Below are positions 49,427 to 59,288 of a stretch of DNA of 64,000 bases, one piece after another; the stretch's first letter is position 1, and the number at the start of each line of letters is the position of its first letter. The stretch is from Clostridiales bacterium (lineage in GTDB: Bacteria > Bacillota > Clostridia > Peptostreptococcales > Acidaminobacteraceae), in the NCBI GenBank assembly GCA_030446305.1, contig JASUSA010000006.1:1-64000 (forward strand), written 5' to 3'. Position numbers and translations under genes: made by a program. The notes beneath the pieces were generated by a model. It searched no databases. It saw nothing but the letters and a program-made list of their open reading frames with translations, and was not told where the DNA came from.

Positions 49427-50710
49427 ATGTCAGAACATAGCATAAAACGCGGTATCGCGCTAGAAGGTGGCGGTGCAAAAGGCTCCTATCAGTTGGGCGT
49501 TATGCAGGCAATTCATGAAATTGGCATTTCCTATGAAGGCGTTGTCGGCGCTTCTATCGGCGCGATCAACGGCGCAATGATTGCAATGCAGGATCTAAAG
49601 CTCATGGAAGATGTTTGGCTTGGCACACAGGTTGGCGACATCATTAACGGTGACAAAGAACTGCTGGAAAAATTGGTCAAACTTGACTTTAAAGAAGATG
49701 TGGACAAAATCAGACAGCTTGTCATTGATACCATAAAGCAAGGCGGACTTGACGTCTCCCCCTATCGTGCATATCTGCGCCGTATTGTTGATGAAGAAAG
49801 GATACGTGCTTCAAATATAGAATATGGTCTCGTTACACTTTCGCTCACAGATCTGAAGCCAATTGAGCGATTTGTCGATGATATTGAGACGGGGATGCTG
49901 ATTGATTATATCATTGCTTCTGCCAATTTTCCTGCTTTTAAGCTTGAAAAGATCAATAATAAAATTTTTCTGGACGGCGGTTTTTTTGATAATCTTCCTG
50001 TCAATATGCTGATTGACAGAGGTTATGACGAAGTAATCGCCATTCGCATTATGGGTATGGGGCGCATTCGAAAGGTAAAAAAAGAAGATGCGGCCAAAGT
50101 GATCACCATTATGCCGTCAGAGGATTTAGGGAAGACGCTGGAGATTGATCCCAAACGCGCGGCTTATAATATAAAACTCGGTTATTACGATGCATATCGG
50201 CATTTTAAAAAACTGAAGGGAAAACGTTACTATATCACTGAAATTTGGACGGAAGATGATGTTTTTAAGCGGCTTGCAAATCTGCCGGAACATTTGACGA
50301 CACAGCTGATGAATACAATGGATGTTCAACAGCCGCCAAGGCGCTTTATCTTTGAAACGTTTTTGCCAACGCTTTGCGACGTTTTAAAACTATCAAGAGA
50401 GGCAACCTACGGCGATATCTTTTTAGCATTTTATGAAGCGCTGGCTGAAGAAGCAGGCGTGGACAGACTCAAATTCTATACACTGGAAACGTTGATCGAA
50501 GCCGTAAATGCACATTATACGAAAGAAGCGCTGGAATTGACGCGAACACTGGACGGTCTGTCAATCCATCTTCTGAATTTTATCCGAAATACGGGCATTG
50601 CGCTAATCTGGTCAAAACAGCGGCGACAGTTCCTTGAATACATTCTTTATTTGCTGCTGCAGTCAGACGTGTCTGCAGAAAGACAAATCATTCAAAAAGG
50701 CAATCAATGA
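49427..50710 (+). CDS. Patatin-like phospholipase
   Basis: 427 residues from ATG 10 nt after GGAGG. Oxyanion loop EGGGAKGSYQLGVMQ, nucleophile GASIG (Ser43) and catalytic Asp183 in FLDGGFFDN make a complete patatin Ser-Asp dyad. The C-terminal 200 or so residues are an extra helical region without a motif I recognise. No signal peptide. It should hydrolyse lipid esters in the cytoplasm or at the membrane. pgcA follows by 12 nt, suggesting co-transcription. Confidence 0.9.
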   Translation: MSEHSIKRGIALEGGGAKGSYQLGVMQAIHEIGISYEGVVGASIGAINGAMIAMQDLKLMEDVWLGTQVGDIINGDKELLEKLVKLDFKEDVDKIRQLVIDTIKQGGLDVSPYRAYLRRIVDEERIRASNIEYGLVTLSLTDLKPIERFVDDIETGMLIDYIIASANFPAFKLEKINNKIFLDGGFFDNLPVNMLIDRGYDEVIAIRIMGMGRIRKVKKEDAAKVITIMPSEDLGKTLEIDPKRAAYNIKLGYYDAYRHFKKLKGKRYYITEIWTEDDVFKRLANLPEHLTTQLMNTMDVQQPPRRFIFETFLPTLCDVLKLSREATYGDIFLAFYEALAEEAGVDRLKFYTLETLIEAVNAHYTKEALELTRTLDGLSIHLLNFIRNTGIALIWSKQRRQFLEYILYLLLQSDVSAERQIIQKGNQ

Positions 50711-50722
50711 GGAGGCAATAAT

Positions 50723-52390
50723 ATGCGTGCAATTGATCGATATGAAGCATGGCGAACCAATGAATATTTTGATGAAGCATTTCGGGCTGAACTTGATTCC
50801 ATCGCTTCTGACACGGAAGAAATTGAAGAGCGTTTTTACCAGGACTTGGTTTTTGGAACGGCTGGAATGCGAGGCATTATCGGTGCGGGAACGAATCGGA
50901 TAAATGAATACATCGTGCGCAAAGCGACACAGGGATTTGCCAATTTTCTGCTCAAGCGCCAGGCTAAACTAAATGGTACTTATCAGTCTGCCGTGGCGAT
51001 TGCCTATGATTCGCGGCGAAAATCCTATGAATTTGCACTTGAAACAGCGCTTGTCATGGCGGGTAATGGCATTAAGGCCTATTTATTTGACGGCGTGCGC
51101 ACGACACCGGAATTATCATTTGCAGTGAGGCATCTTAACTGCATTGGCGGCGTGATGGTGACAGCCAGCCATAATCCACCGCAGTACAATGGCTATAAGG
51201 TATATGATGAAACGGGCTGTCAACTCGTGCCTGAGCTTGCCGACGCGTTGGTCGAAGAAGTAAATGCCGTGGTAAACTTTGAATCCGTTTTACGCATGGA
51301 TAAAAAAGAGGCGGTTCAAAATGACCTCTTGAAAATAATTGATGAAGATGTTGATTTGCCATATGTCGAAATGGTTAAAACCGTGTCCATTCGACCGGAG
51401 CTACTCATGCACTCTGATTTAAAAGTCGTCTATACACCGCTGCATGGTACAGGCGGAGCAACCGTCTCCAGAACATTAAAAGAATTATCGTTTTCAGGAC
51501 TTATTCCAGTGGAAGCACAGATGGCGCCGGATGGTGAATTTCCAACCTGCAGCAAACCCAATCCCGAAGAATACGAGGCATTTGCCTTGGCGATTGAGTA
51601 TGCGGAGCGGTATGATGCCGATCTTGCAATAGCGACAGATCCCGACTGCGACAGGATTGGACTCTTGATCAAAGATCAGAATCACTATAGGGTGCTGACG
51701 GGCAATCAAATTGGCTCGCTGTTTATTGATTACGTCTTGTCTTCAAAGGCACATTGGTCTGATCAGGCTTATATTGTCAATACCATCGTTTCTTCCAATT
51801 TGGCGGTTGCACAGGCGAAGGCCTACGGTGTCCGTTGTATTCAAACGCTAACGGGTTTTAAATTTATCGGTGAGCAAATTGAAAAGGACCGCGACCATTT
51901 TATCATGGGATACGAAGAAAGTTATGGATACTTGTTTTCACCGGAAGTACGCGACAAAGATGCTGTGATGGGAACGCTTTTGGCGATTGAAATGACAGAA
52001 TATTATCGAAGACAAGGCAAGACGCTGTTGATGCAGCTCGATGAAATTTATCAGAAACACGGTTACTTTTTAGAGGAAACCATTTCAAAACAGTTTGAAG
52101 GACGTGAAGGCCATCAAGAAATGGAAGCCATCATGATGAAATTCCGAACAGCAGGCCAAGAAATGGTGCCGGTGAAGTCGATGATTGACTATCAATCGGA
52201 AGGAACGGGATTGCCAAAGTCAAATGTGCTGAAATTCTACTTGGATGATCATTCTTGGTTTGTGTTAAGGCCATCGGGAACAGAACCAAAGTTGAAAGTC
52301 TATTTTTCAATAGCGGATACCAGCGCTCAAGCCGCGAAAGAGAAACTTGAATACTATAAGGCGATGATTTTGGAGAAAATACGTGCATAA
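50723..52390 (+). CDS. pgcA: Alpha-phosphoglucomutase/phosphomannomutase
   Basis: 555 residues, close to Bacillus PgcA. Active-site phosphoserine Ser149 in VTASHNPPQYNGYKVY, metal site ATDPDCDRIGLL near residue 310, sugar loop GYEESYGYL, and phosphate loop RPSGTEPKLKVYF. Interconverts glucose 6-phosphate and glucose 1-phosphate, feeding UDP-sugar and wall-polymer synthesis. GAGGAGG precedes the ATG. The next ORF overlaps it by 8 nt. Confidence 0.96.
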   Translation: MRAIDRYEAWRTNEYFDEAFRAELDSIASDTEEIEERFYQDLVFGTAGMRGIIGAGTNRINEYIVRKATQGFANFLLKRQAKLNGTYQSAVAIAYDSRRKSYEFALETALVMAGNGIKAYLFDGVRTTPELSFAVRHLNCIGGVMVTASHNPPQYNGYKVYDETGCQLVPELADALVEEVNAVVNFESVLRMDKKEAVQNDLLKIIDEDVDLPYVEMVKTVSIRPELLMHSDLKVVYTPLHGTGGATVSRTLKELSFSGLIPVEAQMAPDGEFPTCSKPNPEEYEAFALAIEYAERYDADLAIATDPDCDRIGLLIKDQNHYRVLTGNQIGSLFIDYVLSSKAHWSDQAYIVNTIVSSNLAVAQAKAYGVRCIQTLTGFKFIGEQIEKDRDHFIMGYEESYGYLFSPEVRDKDAVMGTLLAIEMTEYYRRQGKTLLMQLDEIYQKHGYFLEETISKQFEGREGHQEMEAIMMKFRTAGQEMVPVKSMIDYQSEGTGLPKSNVLKFYLDDHSWFVLRPSGTEPKLKVYFSIADTSAQAAKEKLEYYKAMILEKIRA

Positions 52391-53543
52391 AACGTTTGAA
52401 GCATCAGGACATGTTTACACATTCTCAAGTGCACGTGCAACGGATACGCGGCTCATGGGGGTCGTTGGGCTCGAAATTTGCTGGATGTCTGCTGACGCAG
52501 GTGAATGTTTACAAATTTTTCACCTTGATTTTGAGGCCTACGGCATTGACGGATATCATCAGTTTTTTAAAGGTGATCCGGAAGAAATCGAACGGGTGCG
52601 AAGCGGGGTTACCGGTGGACTTGGCGGTCGCTTTATGCCACTGGCCTTTGAAGAAGCATTGGCACTAATCGCTGCTGCGAGAGCTGTTGATCCCGACTCG
52701 ACAGCTTTGCTCGTTGATTTCGAGTGGTTTGAACACTTTCTGAATAGGGCGTTGCCGGAAAGTGTGCTCAAATCGGCAACTTGTGCGCTGATGCCTGAAC
52801 AACTGACGGATATCAGCGCCATCAATTATTTTCTAATGCGGCTGATTGGCTGTGACGGCTATGGTGCATCTATGCTCTTTCATGGGGATCAAGCGGCATT
52901 GGCATCGCTCACGGATTACCCCTGCACACTTTTAAAAAATACGGTAACACCAATTGTATCATTAGAGGCATCGATGCTTGAAAGACATTACGAAGCTGCT
53001 GCGCTCATTGATTTTGATGAAAAATATCGGCTTATGGTGATTAATCTCGCCATTGTAGACAGTGCGGAAAGGGGCAATATACGCATTGCCTCGGCAGCTG
53101 TAAAAGAAACACTGACAGTATCCAGCATTGAAGCATCCTTTAATTTAAATAAACCGGAGCATATGCTGGTGCTGCATGCTAAAGATTCTTTTCTGGAGCG
53201 GCGCTTTGAACGCAGCAATCCCGAATTTATGAAGCAGACTTATCGCGGCGGTAATCTTTACCTCGAATACAATGCGCACAATCGGCATGTATCGGAAAAC
53301 CCTTATTATCTCAATGGCGATTTATATGCCGCATACTTTTTTGCTCTCTCAGGCCAAGTGATTGTCGCCAGCTTTGAACAAGCGCACATTGCTGAAATCG
53401 ACCAGCTTTTTCATGAGAAAGGCGTTTACGAGCATTCATTGAGTTTTGTCTGTGAAATGCGAACTGATTTTGCCGTAGCATTCAGCTTTGCACAGAGTGC
53501 ATTTGACAATATTTTTGACTTTTTAGATCACAACGCCTTTTAG
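52383..53543 (+). CDS. Conserved-looking protein of unknown function
   Basis: 386 residues from a GTG with TTGGAG 7 nt upstream, overlapping pgcA by 8 nt and so probably coupled to it. I do not recognise the family. It is acidic, lacks a signal peptide and has no obvious membrane helix. The N-terminal part contains repeated beta strands (VGLEICWMSADAGECLQIFHLDFEAYGIDGY); a helical acidic middle follows; the C-terminal part has GDLYAAYFFALSGQVIVASF. A regulator or partner of the neighbouring phosphoglucomutase is a guess only. Codon use looks like that of the neighbours. Confidence 0.7.
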   Translation: MHKTFEASGHVYTFSSARATDTRLMGVVGLEICWMSADAGECLQIFHLDFEAYGIDGYHQFFKGDPEEIERVRSGVTGGLGGRFMPLAFEEALALIAAARAVDPDSTALLVDFEWFEHFLNRALPESVLKSATCALMPEQLTDISAINYFLMRLIGCDGYGASMLFHGDQAALASLTDYPCTLLKNTVTPIVSLEASMLERHYEAAALIDFDEKYRLMVINLAIVDSAERGNIRIASAAVKETLTVSSIEASFNLNKPEHMLVLHAKDSFLERRFERSNPEFMKQTYRGGNLYLEYNAHNRHVSENPYYLNGDLYAAYFFALSGQVIVASFEQAHIAEIDQLFHEKGVYEHSLSFVCEMRTDFAVAFSFAQSAFDNIFDFLDHNAF

Positions 53544-53621
53544 GGTTTGCCTATTTGCGTAACAGTGAATCAAATGGGTATGAAATGTGTAATGCATGAC
53601 ACTTTGTTCATAAAAAAATGA

Positions 53622-53651
53622 TTGCATTGGATAAGGCGATTGTGCTATGAT
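53622..53651 (+). promoter_or_regulatory. Promoter of the metK riboswitch transcript
   Basis: TTGCAT, 18-nt spacer and TATGAT, with TGC before the -10 (extended form), about 40 nt before the aptamer. Confidence 0.6.
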
Positions 53652-53689
53652 AACATTGCAATTGAAGCTTTTATAATTTTATAGCAATC

Positions 53690-53788
53690 CTTATCAAGAG
53701 TGATGGAGGGAATAGGCCCTATGAAGTCCGGCAACCGGTTGTAACACGGTGCTAAGTCCTACAGATGCGAAGGCATCTGGAAGATGAG
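53690..53788 (+). ncRNA. SAM-I (S-box) riboswitch aptamer
   Basis: Matches the S-box consensus in order: CTTATCAAGAG, GATGGAGGGA, GGCCC, TGAAGTCCGGCAACC, GGTGCTAAGTCC, and GAAGATGAG. P1 forms between CTTATC and GATGAG. It senses SAM and switches off metK when SAM is high. Confidence 0.97.
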
Positions 53789-53801
53789 GTGATATCGAAC
53801 A

Positions 53802-53832
53802 TATTACCTTTTCGCAGAAAAGGTTTTTTTAT
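53802..53832 (+). terminator. Riboswitch-controlled terminator
   Basis: ACCTTTT/GAAAAGGT stem followed by TTTTTT. This is the expression platform of the SAM-I riboswitch. Confidence 0.88.
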
Positions 53833-53907
53833 GCTCTAAATCTACTTTTATGATAGATGTCACAAGAGATAACGGGATCGCTAACATTGAAAAACGGAGG
53901 TAAACAT

Positions 53908-55098
53908 ATGGGTAAAAGACTTTTTACGTCAGAATCAGTCACTGAAGGACATCCGGATAAAATATGTGATCAGATTTCGGATGCCATTTTAGATGCTATT
54001 TTTGAGCAGGATAAAAATGCACGCGTCGCTTGTGAAACGTCGGTAACGACGGGACTCGTGCTCATAGCAGGAGAGATTACGACGGATTGCTATGTGGATA
54101 TGCAGCATGTCGCACGCGAAACGATTAAAAGTATTGGCTATACAAGAGCCAAATACGGTTTTGACGGTGAAACCTGCGGTGTTCTCGTAGCGATTGACAA
54201 GCAGTCGTCTGATATTGCCATGGGCGTTGACGAAGCACTCGAGAAAAAAGACGGTAAAATGGTTGATGCCGTGGAAGCCATTGGCGCAGGCGATCAGGGC
54301 ATTATGTTCGGCTATGCCTGCAATGAAACGCCGGAATTAATGCCGCTGCCAATTTCATTGGCACACAAACTTGCTCGAAAGCTTTCAGAAGTTCGGAAAG
54401 ATGGCACGCTGCCATACCTGAGACCGGATGGCAAAACACAGGTAACAGTGGAATACGATGAGGATGGCAATCCTGCTCGCGTTGATACTGTGCTTATTTC
54501 AACACAGCATGACGAAGACGTAGAACGGGAACAAATTGAAACAGACCTCATTAAGTATGTGATTAAACCAATTATTTCAGAAGAACTGCTGGTGAATACG
54601 CGGTATTTTGTAAACCCAACAGGCCGATTTGTCATCGGCGGACCTCAGGGAGATGCGGGGTTAACAGGTCGAAAAATAATCGTCGATACGTATGGCGGCT
54701 ATGCACGTCATGGTGGCGGCGCGTTCTCGGGCAAAGACCCTACAAAAGTTGACCGATCTGCAGCCTATGCTGCGCGTTATGTTGCAAAGAATATCGTTGC
54801 GGCAGGGATTGCCGATAAATGTGAGATTGAACTCGCTTATGCGATCGGGGTTGCTTATCCGGTTTCAATCATGGTTGAAACATTTGGAACCGCTAAGATT
54901 AGTGAAGACGATATTTCAGAACTTATTGCGAAATACTTTGATTTAAGACCGGGTGCAATTATCAGAGATCTCGACCTGAGACGACCAATTTATAAACAAA
55001 CAGCGGCTTATGGTCATTTTGGCAGAACGGATATCGATTTGCCTTGGGAGCATACGGATAAAGCTGAAGTGCTTAGAAAAGCGGCATTTGGCGCATAA
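53908..55098 (+). CDS. metK: S-adenosylmethionine synthetase
   Basis: 396 residues from ATG after CGGAGG; the track start is 17 codons too early. Makes SAM from methionine and [40 protein letters not shown], and [27 protein letters not shown] are the hallmarks. Controlled by the upstream SAM-I riboswitch, hence feedback by its product. Confidence 0.98.
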   Translation: MGKRLFTSESVTEGHPDKICDQISDAILDAIFEQDKNARVACETSVTTGLVLIAGEITTDCYVDMQHVARETIKSIGYTRAKYGFDGETCGVLVAIDKQSSDIAMGVDEALEKKDGKMVDAVEAIGAGDQGIMFGYACNETPELMPLPISLAHKLARKLSEVRKDGTLPYLRPDGKTQVTVEYDEDGNPARVDTVLISTQHDEDVEREQIETDLIKYVIKPIISEELLVNTRYFVNPTGRFVIGGPQGDAGLTGRKIIVDTYGGYARHGGGAFSGKDPTKVDRSAAYAARYVAKNIVAAGIADKCEIELAYAIGVAYPVSIMVETFGTAKISEDDISELIAKYFDLRPGAIIRDLDLRRPIYKQTAAYGHFGRTDIDLPWEHTDKAEVLRKAAFGA

Positions 55099-55180
55099 GG
55101 ATGTTTGTAAACATAACGTTGACGACTGTAACCTATTCATTTTAAAGGATACCGTCAATGTTGAAAAAGCATGCTTTGTT

Positions 55181-55218
55181 CAAAGGCATCGACAGAAAAT
55201 AGTCGATGTCTTTTTTAC
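55181..55218 (+). terminator. Terminator after metK
   Basis: AAAGGCATCGAC pairs with GTCGATGTCTTT, followed by further T. Confidence 0.85.
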
Positions 55219-55290
55219 ATAAAATGGGAATTTGGCTTTCGCGGCGGAATCCTTTATGGTAGAATGAGATCAGTGCAGGAGGACGTCCAA

Positions 55291-57582
55291 GTGGAAACGT
55301 ATATCGGAATCATAGATGAAATTATATACTATAACGATGACAACGGCTATGCCGTTGCGGTATTGACAACAGAAGATGATTCGATCAGCATTAAAGGCAT
55401 TATGCCGTTTATCAATTACGGCGATCAGCTGAAAGTCGTCGGTGAATTGGACGATCACGCTCAATATGGCATGCAGTTAAAAGTGAAATATGTCGAGCAC
55501 GTTAAGCCTACAGATGAAGCATCCCTGCATCGGTACTTGGCGTCGGGCGTCATTAAGGGGATTGGCGAAGCAACGGCTCAGCTGCTCATCGAGGCATTTG
55601 GCAAGGATGTACTGGACGTCATTCAGTATACACCGGAAAAACTGCTTTCGATTTCGGGAATCGGCCCTAAGAAACTCGAGCAGATTATCGAATCGTACCG
55701 AGAACAATATGAACTAAGAGATTTTATCATCTATTTTCAGAATTTGAATTTAAGCGTTGCCAACGCCATGCGCATTTATCGCCAATTGGGCTATGAAGCC
55801 ATGCAGATGGTCGAACGCAATCCATATATACTGGCAGAAACAGTTAGCGGCATTGGTTTTAAAGTAGCTGACCGCATTGCTGAAGGAATGGGCATTGACC
55901 GCCACTCTCCCTATCGCATTAAAGCGGGGATTCAATATGTTCTGCAGCAGTTTGCTTCAGAAGGGCATACCTATATGCCGCTTGATATGTTGGCAAAACG
56001 TGTTGCCATGACCCTTCAGGTGGTCGAGTCGGACGTGGCGATAATCGTTCGTGATGCGGCAATGGGCGGTGCAGTATTTCTGGAAACACAAGACGAGTAT
56101 TCGCAGGGAGACTTGGATTTGGGTATGGTGGATCAAGCGGTGTTGTCAGAAGGAAGTGCTACAGGTGCAGATCATTTGATCAGGGTATTTTTACCGGCTT
56201 ATTACTATGCCGAACAGCATGTCGCAGAAAAACTGTATCAACTGGTATCAGAAGTTCAGCCGCTGACACTGGATAACTTCGATACATTTATTGAACGCTT
56301 TGAACGAGACAAGGGCATCGCTTTAGGTGATAAGCAAAAGCAGGCCATTGAACGTGCTGTTGCCAGCGGTGTTTTTACCATCACAGGCGGGCCCGGAACC
56401 GGCAAGACAACGATTATCAATGCTGTTCTCGAAGCTTATGAATCTCAGGATAAGCGCATAGCACTGATGGCGCCAACAGGACGTGCTGCAAAGCGCATGA
56501 CTGAAGCGACGCGCCGAGAGGCGAAAACGATACATCGGGTACTTGAATTTCAGGGCGAATTTGAATTTGCCAGAAATGAAACCAATCCTATTGAAGCAGA
56601 TGTCATTATTGTCGATGAAATATCCATGGTCGATATCATACTGATGTATCGTCTGCTGGATGCGATCAGCGCCGGGGCACATCTGATACTGGTAGGGGAT
56701 GCAGATCAGCTGCCCTCTGTGGGAGCGGGGCGCGTTTTGGATGATATTCTAAGAAGTGGCCTCATTCCCTTTATTGCGCTGGATGAAATTTACAGGCAAG
56801 CGGATACCTCGCTGATCACCGTGAATGCACATCGCATTAATCATGGTGAAATGCCATTGCTCAATCAGAAAGACAAAGACTTCTTTTTTATTGGCAGATC
56901 AAAACCGGCACTCATATTAAATGAACTGGAAGCGCTGGTTTCAACGCGCCTAAAAGATTATTACGGCCTTTCACCGCTGGAAGACATACAGGTGCTGGCG
57001 CCAATGAAGAATTCGCCAATTGGTGTGACCGCTTTAAATACAATGCTCCAAAAGATTTTAAATCCGGAAACAAAGCAAAAAACACAGCATCAGTTTGGCA
57101 ATATGATGCTGCGAGAAGGCGACAAAGTGATGCAGACAAGGAATAACTACAACCTCGAATGGACGACGGCTGACGGCGAGGAAGGGCAGGGCGTCTTTAA
57201 TGGGGATATCGGTTTTGTTCAAACGATTGACCTCGATACGCGGACAGTGGCTGTCCTCTTTGATGGCGAGCGTGAAGTCGTTTATGATTTTCCCGTTGTG
57301 GATGAGCTGATTCATGCCTATGCGATTACCGTTCACAAGAGTCAGGGCAGTGAATTTAGGGCTGTTCTGATGCCAATGGGTTTTGCGCCGCCAATGCTCA
57401 TGAGCCGAAATATTCTCTATACGGCCATTACGCGTGCAAGGGATCTTGTTATTCTCGTCGGCGACAAGCGTGCCATGGGTGAGATGATTCAACGGGATCA
57501 GGAACTCAATCGCTGTTCCGGCCTTTATGATCGACTGATGCGGCTTAAATTACTTTCAAAAGGGATGAATGGAGATCATTGA
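55291..57582 (+). CDS. recD2: RecD2-family DNA helicase
   Basis: 763 residues from GTG with AGGAGG 7 nt upstream; the track start is 40 codons too early. N-terminal OB-like and helix-hairpin-helix region (ASGVIKGIGEATAQLLIEAFG; ISGIGPKKLEQIIESY), then superfamily 1B helicase motifs: Walker A TGGPGTGKTT near residue 367, Walker B VIIVDEISMVD, GDADQLPSVGAGRVL, and motif VI AITVHKSQGSEF and AITRARDLVILVG. It acts in replication-linked repair. No recB/recC partners are nearby, as expected for RecD2. Confidence 0.95.
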   Translation: METYIGIIDEIIYYNDDNGYAVAVLTTEDDSISIKGIMPFINYGDQLKVVGELDDHAQYGMQLKVKYVEHVKPTDEASLHRYLASGVIKGIGEATAQLLIEAFGKDVLDVIQYTPEKLLSISGIGPKKLEQIIESYREQYELRDFIIYFQNLNLSVANAMRIYRQLGYEAMQMVERNPYILAETVSGIGFKVADRIAEGMGIDRHSPYRIKAGIQYVLQQFASEGHTYMPLDMLAKRVAMTLQVVESDVAIIVRDAAMGGAVFLETQDEYSQGDLDLGMVDQAVLSEGSATGADHLIRVFLPAYYYAEQHVAEKLYQLVSEVQPLTLDNFDTFIERFERDKGIALGDKQKQAIERAVASGVFTITGGPGTGKTTIINAVLEAYESQDKRIALMAPTGRAAKRMTEATRREAKTIHRVLEFQGEFEFARNETNPIEADVIIVDEISMVDIILMYRLLDAISAGAHLILVGDADQLPSVGAGRVLDDILRSGLIPFIALDEIYRQADTSLITVNAHRINHGEMPLLNQKDKDFFFIGRSKPALILNELEALVSTRLKDYYGLSPLEDIQVLAPMKNSPIGVTALNTMLQKILNPETKQKTQHQFGNMMLREGDKVMQTRNNYNLEWTTADGEEGQGVFNGDIGFVQTIDLDTRTVAVLFDGEREVVYDFPVVDELIHAYAITVHKSQGSEFRAVLMPMGFAPPMLMSRNILYTAITRARDLVILVGDKRAMGEMIQRDQELNRCSGLYDRLMRLKLLSKGMNGDH

Positions 57583-57583
57583 A

Positions 57584-58360
57584 ATGACAATAAAAACACC
57601 TCTGACATTTTCAAAGGCTTCGCGAACTTTGCGAAAGTCGATACTGGACTTGACTTTTCCGATTCATGTACAGTGTGCACTTTGTGAAGATGAGATTAGC
57701 GGCGAATCATACTTTTGCGAATCGTGTATGGCGAAGACGCTGGTGTTGAGTGATCAGATTTGTATGAAATGCGGGAGGCCGCTTGAACTGCCGCGCGAGC
57801 ACTATCGTGCCTATGGCGGCAATTGTTCCATTTGCCAGACGCATTTTTCTTATATAAAGTACCATCGCGCCTTTACACTTTATGAGGGGCGTGCCAAACA
57901 GCTGCTGCTCAGCATCAAGTACAAGGGCAATCTTCAATATACCCCCATTATTGCAGAAGGGATGGCGCATGCGCTCAGACAAAGCCCTTTTGACGGTGCT
58001 GTCGATTTAATTGTACCGGTTCCCATTCACAAGCGCCGGCGATTGTTTCGGGGTTTTAATCAAGCAGAAATTTATGCGAATGCCATGAATGCGCATGATC
58101 CGGAATTGCCGGTTGTAAGTTTACTGAAACGCATAAAACCCACGAAAAAATTAAAAAACCTTGATAAAGAATCTAGGAATAAAATGATGGAGAATGCTAT
58201 AATAATAGAAAAGTCTATGGTGCATTTGGTTGCGGGAAAATCAGTGCTGCTTGTGGACGATATTTTTACAACGGGGGCGACGCTGAATGCGTGTGCTCGT
58301 GTTTTGTACGAAAACGGCGCAAATGCTATTTTTGCAATAACCTTTGCAATGGGGAAATAA
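57584..58360 (+). CDS. comFC: ComFC-type phosphoribosyltransferase-like protein
   Basis: About 258 residues. ATG at 57584 (GGAG upstream) lies 2 nt after recD2; a start at 57569 is possible. Zinc-finger cysteines (CALCEDE, CESCMA, CMKCGRP, CSICQTH) precede a PRT domain with the PRPP loop VLLVDDIFTTGATLNACA. ComF proteins are linked to DNA uptake, though the PRT substrate is unknown. Gene order comFC-yvyF-flgM is as in Bacillus; comFA and comFB are not here. Confidence 0.93.
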   Translation: MTIKTPLTFSKASRTLRKSILDLTFPIHVQCALCEDEISGESYFCESCMAKTLVLSDQICMKCGRPLELPREHYRAYGGNCSICQTHFSYIKYHRAFTLYEGRAKQLLLSIKYKGNLQYTPIIAEGMAHALRQSPFDGAVDLIVPVPIHKRRRLFRGFNQAEIYANAMNAHDPELPVVSLLKRIKPTKKLKNLDKESRNKMMENAIIIEKSMVHLVAGKSVLLVDDIFTTGATLNACARVLYENGANAIFAITFAMGK

Positions 58361-58425
58361 ATGCGTGTAAAAGATTGTTTAGGGGTATTGTATAGATATA
58401 CGAGTGCTTCATAAGGAGTGATAAA

Positions 58426-58836
58426 ATGAGTGAAAATAAGCTGAACAGTTTGAGAAATTGTAAGAAGTGCGGAAGATTGTTTTCATCCGTTGATGGCAGT
58501 GCTCTTTGTTCGAGATGTAATGACAACGTCGATGATTCCTTTACCAGAGTTCGGGAATACATTTATGACAACCCAACATCCAGTGTCAAAGACGTTAGCC
58601 ATGGCACCGGCGTTGATGCAGATGCGATCCTTAAATGGATTAGAGAAGGTAAAATAACACTGGCCGATAATTCGAATATCGCTTTTTGTGAACGATGCGG
58701 TTCACCGACAGAGGGATCTCGCTTTTGCGGCAAATGTGTCAGGGAACTGACAAATGGTCTCAAAAAAGGGATACAGGATACCGCTGGGCCTGCCATTAAA
58801 CACCGCGGCATGCATATCAAAGAAGAAAAAGAATAA
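58426..58836 (+). CDS. yvyF: Flagellar operon protein YvyF
   Basis: 136 residues, TIGR03826-like: two zinc ribbons (CKKCGRLF/CSRC and CERCGSPTEG/CGKC) flank a small helix-turn-helix-like part (VKDVSHGTGVDADAILKWIREGKI). It is regularly found between comFC and flgM; function not firmly known. AAGGAGTG precedes the ATG. Confidence 0.9.
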   Translation: MSENKLNSLRNCKKCGRLFSSVDGSALCSRCNDNVDDSFTRVREYIYDNPTSSVKDVSHGTGVDADAILKWIREGKITLADNSNIAFCERCGSPTEGSRFCGKCVRELTNGLKKGIQDTAGPAIKHRGMHIKEEKE

Positions 58837-58863
58837 ACTTTTTAAAATTAATACAATTAGTGC

Positions 58864-58890
58864 TAAACTCACCCCCATTTGTGCCGATAG
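58864..58890 (+). promoter_or_regulatory. Sigma-D (sigma-28) promoter of flgM
   Basis: TAAA, exactly 15 nt, then GCCGATAG. The consensus is TAAA-N15-GCCGATAW. It is 40 nt before flgM and lies in a non-coding gap after yvyF. Confidence 0.85.
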
Positions 58891-58930
58891 ATATAGTGAA
58901 CAAAGAAATCGGTCGGATGGGGGTGTTTCT

Positions 58931-59200
58931 ATGAGAATTAACGGTAACCCTAATATACAAAGTGTATTAAAGAGTTATGGACAGAATGTCAAGAAAACCG
59001 AAGAAGTTGAAAAAAGCGGCTTTGTAAATGACAAAGTTGAAATTTCCGATGAAGCAAAGGCATATCAGGTTGCCATGCAGGCGGCAAAGGCAGATTCCAG
59101 TGATCGGTCTGAAAAAGTAGCGGCCATTAAAGCGCAAGTAAACGCCGGCACTTACAAAGTCAGCGCAGAAGCATTAGCGGAAAAAATATTAAAAGGCTAA
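58931..59200 (+). CDS. flgM: Anti-sigma factor FlgM
   Basis: 89 residues from ATG after GGGGTG; the track ORF is 59 codons too long. FlgM binds and blocks sigma-D until the hook-basal body is finished. Family marks: short, N-terminal MRINGNPN, VEISDEAKAYQVAMQAA and VAAIKAQVNAGTYKVSAEALAEKIL. A sigma-D promoter in front gives the usual feedback loop. Confidence 0.93.
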   Translation: MRINGNPNIQSVLKSYGQNVKKTEEVEKSGFVNDKVEISDEAKAYQVAMQAAKADSSDRSEKVAAIKAQVNAGTYKVSAEALAEKILKG

Positions 59201-59288
59201 GAGGTCGCCCGTTTAGACGGGGCGCCACAACATTAAATGGATATGTTTTACATAATACGAATTTAATGTTAATAGAAGGAGTGCATGA

